The notes: generated by a model not told the origin, from the sequence alone. Shown: positions 45,306 to 56,259, counted from the stretch's first letter. The stretch is DNA of 64,000 nt from Acidobacteriaceae bacterium (GCA_903642235.1 CAHJWL010000013.1:36359-100358), one strand, 5' to 3'. Numbers and translations are program-made.

Positions 45306-45965
45306 TTAGTTTGCGCTCGGCCCGGCTGCTGCCGGCTTTGCCTTTCGACTCAGCACAAAGCTCTGCTTCCTGCGCGCATCGTCGCTGGCATGATCGATCT
45401 TCTTCCAGAACCCAATGAAGTAATCAACCGCCGAGATAATCGATACGATCGCCATCCAATAGAGTGCCGTCAATGCAATCAACCGCACGCCCACGATGAA
45501 GCCGAACCAGTTCCAGTAGATCCAGCGATGCGCCAGAATGGCCGCGACCACGCTCACAATCTGCAGCACAGTCTTCAGCTTGCCGATCTCGCTCGCCTCA
45601 ATGGTGAACCCCTCGGCCGCTGCAATGGACCGCAGCCCGCTCACCAGGAACTCCCGCCCGATCACGAGCACCGCAATCCACGGCGGCACGATCTGCGGTA
45701 CGTAGGCCACCAGCACGATGAACGCTGCCGAGACCATCAGCTTGTCGGCAAGCGGGTCGAGCAGAATGCCCATCGTCGTAATCTGTCCGCGCCGCCGCGC
45801 CAGGTAGCCGTCCAACCCGTCGGTGATGGACGCCAGAATAAACAGCCCCGCCGCGATAAACTCCTGCGTTCCCGCCGTCTTTACCGGAGAGTGCGAACTC
45901 AACACCCAAAGATAAAGCGGAATCATCGCGATCCGGCTCAGCGTGATGGAGTTCGGCAGATTCAT
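45306..45965 (-). CDS. pgsA: CDP-diacylglycerol-glycerol-3-phosphate phosphatidyltransferase
   Basis: 219 residues, membrane CDP-alcohol phosphatidyltransferase that makes phosphatidylglycerol phosphate, the substrate of PgpA. The ATG at 45965 begins the conserved MNLPNSITLSRIAMIP. The CDP-alcohol motif is DGLDGYLARRRGQITTMG, with D-x3-D in LLDPLADKL. The tail after about 200 is basic and soluble. gdhA lies upstream on the same strand. Confidence 0.94.
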   Translation of the reverse strand: MNLPNSITLSRIAMIPLYLWVLSSHSPVKTAGTQEFIAAGLFILASITDGLDGYLARRRGQITTMGILLDPLADKLMVSAAFIVLVAYVPQIVPPWIAVLVIGREFLVSGLRSIAAAEGFTIEASEIGKLKTVLQIVSVVAAILAHRWIYWNWFGFIVGVRLIALTALYWMAIVSIISAVDYFIGFWKKIDHASDDARRKQSFVLSRKAKPAAAGPSAN

Positions 45966-46115
45966 GGTGTCACCGAGGGGCTGTGAACTACGCGGGAGGC
46001 AGCGCCGCGGGTTTACAGTCATTCTCCCATAGGCGCTGCGTCTCTGCTTTGCTTCCACCGCGGGCACGGTGTACGGGCGAGATACAGACCACCTCGCCAG
46101 TACGCCGCTCATTCT

Positions 46116-47396
<1,281 letters not shown>

Positions 47397-47753
47397 AACG
47401 CCTCTGACTCTCTGGACTTTCGCCGGTCGCAGTACGGCCGGTCTCTTCGCGCACACGCCACCCTTGGCTGTTGCGCCCTCTCCGGCCGACTCCGCTGCCC
47501 TCGGACAGCAGCGCTGAAGATCTGGCCAGACCGGTCTGTGGCCAAACCCGAACGACTCTAAGTGCTCCGCAGGACAGTATGCAAGCGTGCAAACCCTCGT
47601 TCCATCCCACCTGCGGGGGAACGCTGCCGACGGCACATCTCCCCTCTTAAGTGATGCACGATCCTCGTTAAGAGTCCGTAAAGCGGCTTGAGGCCCGGCC
47701 GCCATTTCCCCGCAGACTGCCTGCTCTCATCCCGCAGTAGACTGAAGCAGACC
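47397..47753. other. Divergent control region gdhA/trpE
   Basis: 357 bases with no gene. It contains a palindrome AGACCGGTCT within GGCCAGACCGGTCTGTGGCC (about 47523-47542). No run of Trp codons in a short leader frame was seen, so I do not propose trp attenuation. It must hold both promoters. Confidence 0.55.
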
Positions 47754-49286
47754 ATGCCTACCCCGACCTCTCCGGCCGAGGGGGACTTCCGCGCCCTCGC
47801 CGGTCACCACACCCTGATCCCTGTCCATCGCACGCTCGTCGCCGACCTTGAAACGCCGGTCGGCGCCTTTCTTCGCCTCGCGGGAGACCCCCAGGACACG
47901 CAGGGAGATCAGCCCGAGGCCTTTCTGCTCGAGTCTGTGGAAGGCGGCGAGCGCGTGGGCCGCTACACCTTCATCGGCATCGAGCCCTACCAGCACTTCA
48001 CCGCGCGTGGCACATCCATCACGCACGCCCTGGGCGAGATCACCCGCACCTACGACGGCGACATCTTCACCGAGCTCAAGCGCGAGCTCTCCGCTCACAC
48101 GCCGGCCCGCCTTCCCGGTCTGCCGCCCTTCACCGCGGGTGCCGTTGGCTTCTTCTCGTACGACATCGTGCGGCAGATCGAGCGGCTGCCCTCGCTGGCC
48201 GCGGACGAGCTCCGCGTGCCCGACGCCCACCTGATGTTCTTCGATCAGGTGCTCGCCTTTGATCACGTCAAGAAAGAGATTCACCTCATCGTCACCGCGG
48301 ATCTCACCCGCAGCAACGGCCTCTCTCTGGAGGTTCTCTACGGGCAGACCTGCGCTCGTCTCGATCGCCTGGAGGCTTTGCTCGCGCGGCCACTCCCGGC
48401 GCGCACGCCGCGCAGCACCGGAGCGCTTGATCTCACCTCCCGCACACCGCGGGCGGACTTCCTCCAGGCGGTCGGGCAGGTGCAGCAGTACATCGGCTCG
48501 GGTGATGTCTTTCAGTGCGTCCTTTCGCAGCGCTTTGACTGCATCCCCGCTGTTGATCCGTTCGAGATCTATCGCGCGCTGCGCATCATCAATCCATCGC
48601 CGTACATGTACTTCCTCCGCTTTCCGCTGGGGACGGGTGACAACGGCGCGAGCACCCTCGGCCATATCGTCGGCTCCTCGCCCGAGCTCCTCGTCCGCGT
48701 GAAGGGCCGCACAGTTGAGTACCGGCCCATCGCCGGAACGCGCCCGCGACATCAGGATGAGGCCGCCGACCGCGCTCTCGAGGCCGATCTCCGCGCCGAC
48801 GCCAAGGAGGTCTCTGAACACATCATGCTGGTCGATCTCGGCCGCAACGACCTCGGCCGGGTCTCTGACTTCGGCAGCGTCAAGGTGAAGGACCTGATGT
48901 TTGTCGAGCGCTACTCGCACGTCATGCATCTGGTCAGCGCGCTCGAAGGTCAGCTGCGCCCGGAGCTCTCGGCGCTTGATGCCTTCCGCTCCTGCTTTCC
49001 TGCCGGCACGCTCTCGGGCGCGCCCAAGGTTCGCGCCATGGAGATCATCGAAGAGCTCGAGCCCACCCGCCGCGGCGTCTACGGCGGGTCCGTTCTCTAT
49101 GCTGACTTCTCCGGCAATCTCGACTCCTGCATCGCGATCCGCACCCTCTTCATGCATGGAGAGCAGGGCTACATCCAGGCCGGTGCCGGTATCGTTGCAG
49201 ACTCCGTCGCCGAGTCCGAGTTCGACGAGTGCCGTAACAAAGCCCAGGCCGTCGTGCGTGCGATCGAACGTGCGCGATCGCTCTGA
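47754..49286 (+). CDS. trpE: Anthranilate synthase component I
   Basis: 510 residues. It makes anthranilate from chorismate with the TrpG glutaminase. The N-terminal feedback region contains EAFLLESVEGGERVGRYTFIG, where the LLES motif binds inhibitory tryptophan in the family. The catalytic domain holds SGDVFQCVLSQRF, SSPELLVRVKGR, RPIAGTRPR, MLVDLGRNDLGRV and AGTLSGAPKVRAMEII. ATG 47754 is chosen by homology of the following residues. trpG is 2.5 kb further on. Confidence 0.95.
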   Translation: MPTPTSPAEGDFRALAGHHTLIPVHRTLVADLETPVGAFLRLAGDPQDTQGDQPEAFLLESVEGGERVGRYTFIGIEPYQHFTARGTSITHALGEITRTYDGDIFTELKRELSAHTPARLPGLPPFTAGAVGFFSYDIVRQIERLPSLAADELRVPDAHLMFFDQVLAFDHVKKEIHLIVTADLTRSNGLSLEVLYGQTCARLDRLEALLARPLPARTPRSTGALDLTSRTPRADFLQAVGQVQQYIGSGDVFQCVLSQRFDCIPAVDPFEIYRALRIINPSPYMYFLRFPLGTGDNGASTLGHIVGSSPELLVRVKGRTVEYRPIAGTRPRHQDEAADRALEADLRADAKEVSEHIMLVDLGRNDLGRVSDFGSVKVKDLMFVERYSHVMHLVSALEGQLRPELSALDAFRSCFPAGTLSGAPKVRAMEIIEELEPTRRGVYGGSVLYADFSGNLDSCIAIRTLFMHGEQGYIQAGAGIVADSVAESEFDECRNKAQAVVRAIERARSL

Positions 49287-49358
49287 TTGACCGCTGGCAA
49301 CAGAAAGAAGCGCCACCCCTTCCTGAATGACGCTCTTCCCGTTCGCTTGCGACAGTGC

Positions 49359-51209
49359 CTACGGAAACGAGACAACAGGGCTCAACTGCCCGGCGTTCGC
49401 CTGGCTCGCCGTTGCACCCGTTCCGTTGATCACATGTGTGATCTGCCCGCTTCCGTTCAGGAAGACCGTTCCGGTATCGTGAACCGCGACGCCGCTGGCA
49501 TGAGGAACCGTCATCGCGTTGTCTTCCACAATGTCGACGCCCTGGCTGAAGAACGAGTAGATCCCGGAGCCGAAGACCTGATGCGTGTTGACCAGGTTGG
49601 TCACCACGTACGACGGATAACCGTTCGCCGCGCCATCCTTCCATGCGCTCTGGCTTGGCGGATCGTAGGGCAGCTCGCTCTGGTAGAATATCGTCTCTCC
49701 GCCGTTCCCGTTCCACAGCACCTGCTCGGTCTGGTAGTGCTCAACGGCCAGTCCAAGCGCAGTCACGCGATCGCCATTCACAACCAGCCCGTGATCTGCC
49801 GTGTTAAGCGTCCATCCCACACCGTTGCCATGATCCGCGCGCCATGCCCAGATATTGTCCAGAATGACGTCAGCGCTGTTGACCTCGAGGCTGGTCGTCG
49901 CCTTACCCGCGGTCGCACCGCCGATGCGGAAGTACACGTCATTCAGGGAGGAGGGATTGTTGACATGCGAGAAGAAACCCCCGCGCGGCAGCGGCAGATC
50001 AAACAGGCCGTACCCCATCTTCAACAGCACCGGCGAGTTGACCGGACCGGCGTCGAAGATCAGACCGGCAATCTTGACCCCATCTACGTCGGTCACGGTA
50101 AGCGCCTCCCTTCCCTTCTGTGGGACCAGCGTCGCCAGACCAAGACCAAGCACGACAGTATTAGGACGAAGGACATTGATAGGGCGATTCAGCGGGTAGA
50201 CCCCCGGCGTAAGCAGCAGGTCCTTGCCAAGCAGGAGCGCCAGGTTGATCTCCTCAACCGGGGTACCCGGCTTCGCGATAAAGAAACGGCTGAGCGGCAG
50301 CGACTGCCCGGCCGTGGTGCCGGTTGACCAGCTCGTTCCAGTCGAATTGCGCGCCAGCGCCGGCACAAACACGCTGTACGCGCCGCTTGCATCCACAGTC
50401 AGGAAGGGCTTCTCGCGACTGACCGGCGTGCTCGTCAGCGTTGTGTACGTTTGATTCGGATAGCTCTGCGCGGGCACGCCCAGATCCCCCGAGAACACCT
50501 GATTCCAAACACCATTCGACCATCCGCCGACACTCGTATTGCGCACAAAAAACTGCTGCTGCGATCCGTTGATGACGAAGCCGGTCTGGGAATCCGCAAT
50601 GAAACCGCCGCTGGCGTACTGCGGACCGGCGCTGCAGTAGTCCTGCAAGGACAGGTTCGCGCCAGTGATGTTGACTCGGCGCAGCGGCGCGGCCTGCGAG
50701 ACGGCCCAGAAGTCGGCCGATCCCTGGCATCCCGCCAATCCCTGCACATTCACGGTGAGATTTGAGAGCGATCGCCAGAAGTTGTCGAGGGCCGTGCAGT
50801 TGGACGGCGCCCCCGGCGCAACCGGAAAGCACTGGTTATACACATCCACATGACCGTTGATCGTCACATCGCCCGGCGATGCGCCCAGACCAGCGACGTC
50901 GGTATAGAAGCCGACTTGGAGGATCAGCGGCGTCGTCGCACTGCCATACACGCCGGGCTTGAAGAGCAGAGCGTAACGCTCGGTCCCGAACTGATTGCTG
51001 ACCTGCCGGGCAGAGATCGCGTCGACCGCTGCCTGTATCTGGCTGGTCGGCATGCCTGGATCAAAGACCAGAACGTTGGGGCCGAGGTTCGGAGCTGCCA
51101 TCCTCTGCGCCCCGGCGCTGTGGCTCAGCAGGCCAGCACCGAGCAGAAAACTTCCAATGAGCCGTGGGAGGGTGGATGGCGAGGTGGGAGGGTGCGGCGT
51201 CAGGATCAT
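49359..51209 (-). CDS. Secreted parallel beta-helix protein (GH55-like)
   Basis: 616 residues from the ATG at 51209, with a signal peptide (PRLIGSFLLGAGLLSHSAGA). The body belongs to a family seen in acidobacteria and streptomycetes under poor names such as coagulation factor 5/8 or adenylyl cyclase. Its hallmarks are FDPGMPTSQIQAAVDAI, FGTERYALLFKPGVYG, GFYTDVAGLGASPGDVTINGHVDVYNQC, NFWRSLSNLTVNV and WSNGVWNQVFSGD. Many Asn/Gly-rich rungs predict a right-handed beta-helix, perhaps a glycan hydrolase. Substrate unknown. Confidence 0.83.
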   Translation of the reverse strand: MILTPHPPTSPSTLPRLIGSFLLGAGLLSHSAGAQRMAAPNLGPNVLVFDPGMPTSQIQAAVDAISARQVSNQFGTERYALLFKPGVYGSATTPLILQVGFYTDVAGLGASPGDVTINGHVDVYNQCFPVAPGAPSNCTALDNFWRSLSNLTVNVQGLAGCQGSADFWAVSQAAPLRRVNITGANLSLQDYCSAGPQYASGGFIADSQTGFVINGSQQQFFVRNTSVGGWSNGVWNQVFSGDLGVPAQSYPNQTYTTLTSTPVSREKPFLTVDASGAYSVFVPALARNSTGTSWSTGTTAGQSLPLSRFFIAKPGTPVEEINLALLLGKDLLLTPGVYPLNRPINVLRPNTVVLGLGLATLVPQKGREALTVTDVDGVKIAGLIFDAGPVNSPVLLKMGYGLFDLPLPRGGFFSHVNNPSSLNDVYFRIGGATAGKATTSLEVNSADVILDNIWAWRADHGNGVGWTLNTADHGLVVNGDRVTALGLAVEHYQTEQVLWNGNGGETIFYQSELPYDPPSQSAWKDGAANGYPSYVVTNLVNTHQVFGSGIYSFFSQGVDIVEDNAMTVPHASGVAVHDTGTVFLNGSGQITHVINGTGATASQANAGQLSPVVSFP

Positions 51210-51413
51210 GATCTCTCGACTTCCGGGGGATGGATTCAACTGCGCTGCGAACGGTAGGTCGCACACCGCAGGCTTGTCAACTCAGCCGGAAGATCAAAGT
51301 TCACCGGAGCCAAAGCCACACACAGGCTCCTCCGCAGCCGCATCCCATCTCCTCACCGATGGGGCACGGAGCTACATCTATCGTCAGAGATCTTTGCTAA
51401 GCAGGTGCTGGTG

Positions 51414-51686
51414 TTACCTGCGCAGGGCCCTGTCGCTCTCATGCCCTGAGAGCTCATCGCGGCTCTGCCGGAGCGCCCATGCAATACCGATCGCCACCTG
51501 CGCCGCTCCGATCGTCATTGTCAGCGCCGGTCGCTTTGCCAGACCCTGCATGAGGCGTCGCCAGGCCACGGGTCCCTTGCTCCACGCATGGGCATCCTTG
51601 CTGGGATGGATCAGCGCCATCACGCCATCGCCGATCAGAACCATCGCCGCAAAATGCTGTACTCGCTTCGGATCCGTGAACGTCAT
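51414..51686 (-). CDS. Small membrane protein, unknown
   Basis: 90 residues from the ATG at 51686. Two hydrophobic stretches ([18 protein letters not shown] and [19 protein letters not shown]) are separated by a basic loop. It resembles small integral membrane proteins seen beside reductases, but no family is recognised. It lies between the beta-helix gene and trpG on the opposite strand to trpG. Confidence 0.6.
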   Translation of the reverse strand: MTFTDPKRVQHFAAMVLIGDGVMALIHPSKDAHAWSKGPVAWRRLMQGLAKRPALTMTIGAAQVAIGIAWALRQSRDELSGHESDRALRR

Positions 51687-51730
51687 GCTGGTTGGACATC
51701 GGCTACCCTCACGCTGTTGCCCGGTCTGAG

Positions 51731-51741
51731 CCCCCCCCCCC
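51731..51741. repeat. C11 homopolymer upstream of trpG
   Basis: Eleven consecutive C bases, 49 bases before the trpG ATG and 45 bases before the start of the divergent small membrane protein. Such tracts slip in replication and could vary promoter spacing, or reflect an assembly uncertainty. Confidence 0.7.
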
Positions 51742-51790
51742 GCCGAGCTGTCAGGTTCCCCGGCCGGATAGCCGGCGTAAACTAGCTGCA

Positions 51791-52390
51791 ATGGTCTTTG
51801 TGCTCGACAACTACGACTCCTTCACCTACAACCTCGTCCAGTACCTGGGCGAACTCGGCCAGGAGGTGGTCGTTCGCCGTAACGACGAGCTCACGCCGGC
51901 AGAGGTCGACGCACTTCATCCTGATCGCATCCTCATCTCGCCCGGACCCTGCACCCCGCAGGACGCCGGCATCTCCATCGACCTGATTCGCCATTTCGCC
52001 GATCAGGCCATCGCGGATCCTGACGCCCGGCCCATGCCCATCCTTGGCGTCTGCCTCGGCCATCAGGCCATCGGCGCAGCCTTTGGCGGTGAGGTTGTTC
52101 GCGCGCCGAAGCTGATGCACGGCAAGACCAGCGAAGTCGAGCACGATGGCAACACCCTCTTCGCAGGCATCCCGGCAACCACCACCTGCACGCGCTACCA
52201 CTCCTTGATCGTCCGCGAAGAAGGGCTGCCCGCGGACCTGGAGATCTCTGCCCGCACGCACTCTGACGAGGGCGACATCATCATGGGCCTGCGGCACCGC
52301 ACGCTCCCCATTGAAGGTGTGCAGTTTCACCCGGAGAGCGTCCTCACCACGCACGGCAAGCAGATGATCGCGAACTTCCTTAAGCTGTAG
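51791..52390 (+). CDS. trpG: Anthranilate synthase component II (glutaminase)
   Basis: 199 residues, class I glutamine amidotransferase that feeds ammonia to TrpE. Motifs: [19 protein letters not shown] at the start, [16 protein letters not shown], the nucleophile Cys in [23 protein letters not shown], and the His-Glu of the triad in [11 protein letters not shown]. It could also serve PabB, since TrpG and PabA cannot be told apart by sequence alone. Separated from trpE by two opposite-strand genes. Confidence 0.94.
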   Translation: MVFVLDNYDSFTYNLVQYLGELGQEVVVRRNDELTPAEVDALHPDRILISPGPCTPQDAGISIDLIRHFADQAIADPDARPMPILGVCLGHQAIGAAFGGEVVRAPKLMHGKTSEVEHDGNTLFAGIPATTTCTRYHSLIVREEGLPADLEISARTHSDEGDIIMGLRHRTLPIEGVQFHPESVLTTHGKQMIANFLKL

Positions 52391-52566
52391 CGTTCTATCC
52401 ATAGCACCCGCAATCTCGCTGCCTCGCGATCCGGCTGCAGCAGGGTTTGCCTTCAGTCGCTCCAGTCGGAGCAGAACAGACAGTAACCAGGAACATGCGC
52501 GCCTGAAAACTTCGGTGTAAGCATTCTCTGTTACCCAGGCCCGAAGAGTGGCATGCTTATAGGAGT

Positions 52567-53748
52567 ATGTCGCGCTTGGCTGTGCCTCTGACCTTCGCTG
52601 CGCCTCCGCTCGTTGCGCTGCTTCTTTTTAGCTTCAGCGCCCCCCTGTCTGCGCAGGAGCCTGTGGGCACGATCGAGGTCGCCTCTGCCACCATCGCGGG
52701 CACCCTGTCGCTCACGGCCGGTCGTGCGCTGGTAGGTGCGAATGCCATCATTACCGCGCATGACCGTACCGCCACCCTCGCTCTCTCGCGCGGTGGAGAG
52801 GTCATGGTGTGCAGCACCTCTGCCCTCCATGCCGCACGTGGCGGCGGTCCGGTCCTGCCCGCGCCCCTGCTCTTGGCTCTGGATCGTGGCGCCGTGGAGA
52901 TCCACATGGCAGCCACCACCGCTGACACGATCCTGACCCCGGACCTTCGCTTCACCATTGCGACTCCGGCCGGCCGGCCGGCCGGCGGTCTGCTCGACCT
53001 CCGTATGCGCGTCGCGGCAAATGGAGACACCTGCGTCGAGAACCGGGGCTCGGCCGCCCCCACGCTCGAAGCCGCCGAACAGTTCGGCAGCGGCGTCTAC
53101 CAGGTTCATCCAAACCAGCACCTGCTCTTCGAGCACGGCAGCCTGCGTGAGGTCGTCGATGGCGAGACCTCGCCATGCGGTTGTCCGCCGCCGCCGGTCC
53201 TCTCCGCGTCGGAGTCCGGCATCTCGACGGATGTCACCCGCGCCGCGCGTCCCGGAGCCCGCGTTGCCGACGATCCGGACGAGGTGCGCCCGCACGACGC
53301 GGCCGACCGGCAGCATCCCTTTCCCGCCGCCGAAAGCCAGGGTCTGACGGCCTCAAGTGCAGCCGCATCCGTCCCGCAGGCACCCGCCGGGCAGCCGCAC
53401 GCCCAGGTCGCAGCCACCCTCGCCTATAACGCCGACTCCGCGAACGGCACGCCCGGCAGCACCTTTGACGGAGCCGGAGCCTCCTCCACATCGGCGGCAG
53501 GCAACGCACCCGCTAGCCCCTCAAAGATGTCCGCCACCGCCGTACCAACTGCCGCGACAGCACCCCCTGCTGCCCCGCCCGCAAGCTCCGCAGCAACGTC
53601 GCCTCCTGTTTCTTTCACCGCATCCACTAGTGACAAGCTCAGCGATCACGAGATTGCTCAATCTCCCCTGCCGCCGCCGGCACCGTCAGCCCACACCATC
53701 AGTCGCCGCATCGGACACTTCTTCCGTCATCTCTTCAGCCCGCGCTAG
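52567..53748 (+). CDS. Exported FecR-like, Pro/Ala-rich protein
   Basis: 393 residues. Signal peptide ends near LSAQEP. Residues about 30-210 form repeated beta-strands (GTIEVASATIAGTLSLTAGRALV, LLLALDRGAVEIHM, TPDLRFTIATPAG, QVHPNQHLLFEHGSLREV) recalling FecR-type domains. Four Cys lie in this region. From about 215 it is low-complexity Ala/Pro/Ser/Thr. It ends with a basic HTISRRIGHFFRHLF helix. Cell-envelope location is likely, function unknown. AGGAGT precedes the ATG. Confidence 0.75.
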   Translation: MSRLAVPLTFAAPPLVALLLFSFSAPLSAQEPVGTIEVASATIAGTLSLTAGRALVGANAIITAHDRTATLALSRGGEVMVCSTSALHAARGGGPVLPAPLLLALDRGAVEIHMAATTADTILTPDLRFTIATPAGRPAGGLLDLRMRVAANGDTCVENRGSAAPTLEAAEQFGSGVYQVHPNQHLLFEHGSLREVVDGETSPCGCPPPPVLSASESGISTDVTRAARPGARVADDPDEVRPHDAADRQHPFPAAESQGLTASSAAASVPQAPAGQPHAQVAATLAYNADSANGTPGSTFDGAGASSTSAAGNAPASPSKMSATAVPTAATAPPAAPPASSAATSPPVSFTASTSDKLSDHEIAQSPLPPPAPSAHTISRRIGHFFRHLFSPR

Positions 53749-53898
53749 AGCTGAGCTACAATCGAAGCGGCAGGACGCCCAGCTTGCGGGCTCGCCATAC
53801 TCGTTCGACCGGCTCCGGTCGGCAGCCTCGGGCGCATACCTCGGCGCAGGCGTTCGCTTCCAGCTTCACACTCTCTAGGTTCCTAAGGATCTCCTTCT

Positions 53899-54456
53899 AT
53901 GTCGATTCCCGCAACGCAGATGCGCCCGGGCATGGTCATCAAGTTCAAAGATGACCTCCATCTCGTCTTCTCGGTCGAGCACCGCACCCCCGGCAACCTG
54001 CGCGCCTTTATTCAGGCCAAGCTCCGCAATATCCGCACCGGCTCGATGTTCGTCGAACGCTTCCGCTCGCCTGATCCTATCGACCGCGTTCACGTCGACG
54101 AGATCAAGATGGAGTTCCTCTACAACGATGGGGATGAGTACTACTTCATGGACGATAAGTTTGAGCAAACCATGCTCAAGCGAGACACGCTCGGTGACGC
54201 CGTCGACTTCCTGATGCCGAATCTCTCGATCGGTGTCAGCTTCCACGACGGCAAGGCTGTCGGTATCGAATTGCCCACGGTCGTCGAGATGACCGTTGTC
54301 CAGACCGAGCCCGGCATCAAGAGTGCTACCGCCTCCAGTGTGACCAAGCCGGCAAAGACCGAAACGGGTCTCGTGGTGCAGGTTCCACCCTTCATCAACG
54401 AGGGCGAAAAGATTCGCGTCGACACTGCCGAAGGGGCCTACATGAGTCGCGCCTGA
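53899..54456 (+). CDS. efp: Elongation factor P
   Basis: 185 residues, three OB/KOW domains. It relieves ribosome stalling at polyproline. Starts SIPATQMRPGMVIKFKDDLHLV; domain III ends PFINEGEKIRVDTAEGAYMSRA. At the tip of domain I, where E. coli has Lys34 (PGKGQAF), this protein reads PGNLRAF, so position 34 (residue 33 here) is Asn, with Arg two residues later. No EpmA or EarP gene is in the window. A strong terminator follows. Confidence 0.95.
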   Translation: MSIPATQMRPGMVIKFKDDLHLVFSVEHRTPGNLRAFIQAKLRNIRTGSMFVERFRSPDPIDRVHVDEIKMEFLYNDGDEYYFMDDKFEQTMLKRDTLGDAVDFLMPNLSIGVSFHDGKAVGIELPTVVEMTVVQTEPGIKSATASSVTKPAKTETGLVVQVPPFINEGEKIRVDTAEGAYMSRA

Positions 54457-54470
54457 TATAGCTTTCGAAA

Positions 54471-54510
54471 AGAAACAAGGGCGAACTCAACTGAGTTCGC
54501 CCTTGTTTCT
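54471..54510. terminator. Bidirectional terminator between efp and the barrel gene
   Basis: A perfect 19-bp stem (core AAGGGCGAACTCA / TGAGTTCGCCCTT) with a 2-base loop, flanked by A-rich left and T-rich right ends (GAAACAAG / CTTGTTTC). It lies 15 bases after the efp stop and 15 before the end of the convergent barrel gene, so it should stop both. Confidence 0.9.
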
Positions 54511-54524
54511 GCACTGCCGACCTC

Positions 54525-55127
54525 TTAGAACCGCCAGTACACTCCGGCAGACGGCTCAACTGTCGCAACCCAGGATCGCGAACTCAGGATCGCGCTATAG
54601 AAGTTCGGTGCACGGTAGAAGAGGCTGCGACCCTGAACCTTGAAGCCAAGGTGCGGATTCTTCGTTGGCAGATCCAGTCCCGCTTCCAGCAGACCCGCGC
54701 CGCGCCACTGGTTCGCTACAGTTCCGCCTGCTGGATCAAAGTCAATGGCACCTCCGCCGACGCCGACAAACGGCTGCAGCTTGCGAAAGTGGGGATGAAA
54801 CAGGTACGCCCCGGTGAACTCATGGTTATAGCTAGACAGGCGCGCTGTCGCGGTAGGCGCGGTGTACACCTGCGAATATTTCGAGTATCCATAATTGAAT
54901 TCAACCCCCGCCCAGGCAAAGGGGTGCTCCCGCATCGTAAACAGGAATCCCGTCGTGTCTGTCGTCCCCTGCACGCTATTCGAGTCGTTCGTCAGACTCT
55001 TTGTGAACGGGCTGATCGCATTCACGCCCAGATCCACGTTATGCAGCTTATAGAACTGCCCGTGCGCGGCAACGGCCGTGCTGGCAAGGAGGACGGATGA
55101 AACGACTTGAACGGCATTTCGGAACAT
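54525..55127 (-). CDS. Outer-membrane beta-barrel protein
   Basis: 200 residues with a signal peptide (VSSVLLASTAVAAHGQ). Alternating amphipathic strands (AWAGVEFNYGYSKYSQVY, NHEFTGAYLFHP, LQPFVGVGGGAIDFD, GLLEAGLDLPTKN) end in aromatic YWRF, the C-terminal Phe signature for BAM-mediated insertion. It has the size of an eight-stranded OmpA/OmpX-type barrel. No named family. Function unknown. Confidence 0.85.
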   Translation of the reverse strand: MFRNAVQVVSSVLLASTAVAAHGQFYKLHNVDLGVNAISPFTKSLTNDSNSVQGTTDTTGFLFTMREHPFAWAGVEFNYGYSKYSQVYTAPTATARLSSYNHEFTGAYLFHPHFRKLQPFVGVGGGAIDFDPAGGTVANQWRGAGLLEAGLDLPTKNPHLGFKVQGRSLFYRAPNFYSAILSSRSWVATVEPSAGVYWRF

Positions 55128-55432
55128 GAGGTGCTTCTCCTAAGCTTTGGGGAGTTTCGGCGGGTCCGAAGACAAAAAGTCGATCGCGCCCGGCAAGGAC
55201 GTCGCGGCTAAAGAGCTGTCTTCGAGGCTGGGTCTGGCCAGGCTGCTCATCGATCGGGCTGACGAGCCCTCTGCCTGTTACAGGAAGGTTTCATGCCTTC
55301 TCTTAACCGGACGCGCGGCGGTGATCGCAGGTTGTCTGCAAACTGGGGTCGGTCATCACTTGCATTGCTCCTGATCAAGAAGCTGCTCGTTCCCTTGCTC
55401 CACATCGCAGCCTTCTGCGAAACTCAGGTCTC
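55128..55432. other. Non-coding spacer before acyP
   Basis: 305 bases between the divergent barrel gene and acyP. I see no open frame with homology, no RNA motif and no repeat. Promoters for both sides are presumably here. Confidence 0.5.
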
Positions 55433-55714
55433 ATGGTGCAACACATACTTGTTAAAGGCCGCGTGCAGGGTGTTGGCTTCCGCTGGTTTGTCCATCGCGA
55501 AGCCGCGGAGCTCGGCCTCGCCGGCTGGGTGCGCAACACCGACTCAGGCCATGTCGAGATCGTGGCCAGCGGCAGCAAAGAGCAGCTGGCCGAGCTCGAG
55601 CAGGCTGTCCGGAAGGGATCACGCGGAAGCCGCGTAGACTCGGTGATACAGAGCGACCTCGCCGACACCGAGGCCGCCGGCCTCGGCCCGTTCACGATCG
55701 AAGGAGCATGGTAG
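55433..55714 (+). CDS. acyP: Acylphosphatase
   Basis: 93 residues. It hydrolyses acyl phosphates such as acetyl phosphate. The signature is [24 protein letters not shown], containing the phosphate-binding Arg, then [17 protein letters not shown] with the catalytic Asn. The family is one-domain and often near envelope or purine genes. Its end overlaps apt by 7 bases, so they are co-translated. Confidence 0.95.
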   Translation: MVQHILVKGRVQGVGFRWFVHREAAELGLAGWVRNTDSGHVEIVASGSKEQLAELEQAVRKGSRGSRVDSVIQSDLADTEAAGLGPFTIEGAW

Positions 55715-56259
55715 ACACGATGTCCAATGCATTCAACTGCGAGGCGCTCAAGCCTCTCATCCGCACCGTCCCTGACTTCCCCAAGCCCGGTATTCTTTTT
55801 TATGACATAACGACCCTGCTGAAGGACCCGGCTGGCATGGCCCAGCTGGTCGACTCCTTCGCCGCCTACTACATCGGCAAGGAGATCGATCTCGTCCTCG
55901 GCATCGAGGCCCGCGGCTTCATCTTCGGTCCTGCCCTCGCCTATCGTCTGAATGCCGGCTTCGTGCCCGTCCGCAAGCCCAGGAAGCTCCCCGCCCCTAC
56001 CGCCAAGGTCTCCTACGACCTTGAGTACGGAACAGACTCGCTTGAAATCCACCTTGACGCCATCCAGCCCGGCCAGCGCGTCGTGATCGTGGACGACCTG
56101 CTCGCCACCGGCGGCACCATGGAAGCCACCGTCCAGCTCGTGCGCCAGCTCGGCGGCCAGATCGCCGGCCTCGCCTTTGCCATCGAACTCGACTTCCTCA
56201 AAGGCCGAGACAAGTTCCCCGAGTACGACGTCTTTAGCCTGTTGCACTACGACGAGTAG
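55708..56259 (+). CDS. apt: Adenine phosphoribosyltransferase
   Basis: 183 residues (ATG 55708, overlapping acyP; ATG 55720 also possible). Salvages adenine to AMP with PRPP. PRPP-binding motif [20 protein letters not shown]. Also [21 protein letters not shown] and [30 protein letters not shown], the adenine-site and flexible loop. Strong identification. Confidence 0.96.
   Translation: MVDTMSNAFNCEALKPLIRTVPDFPKPGILFYDITTLLKDPAGMAQLVDSFAAYYIGKEIDLVLGIEARGFIFGPALAYRLNAGFVPVRKPRKLPAPTAKVSYDLEYGTDSLEIHLDAIQPGQRVVIVDDLLATGGTMEATVQLVRQLGGQIAGLAFAIELDFLKGRDKFPEYDVFSLLHYDE

Noticed and set aside
47397..47753. trp attenuator leader
   Set aside because: No short frame with clustered Trp codons and no paired terminator/antiterminator was found.
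47727..49316. 529-codon minus-strand frame opposite trpE
   Set aside because: It is the complement of a well-supported trpE and carries no motif.
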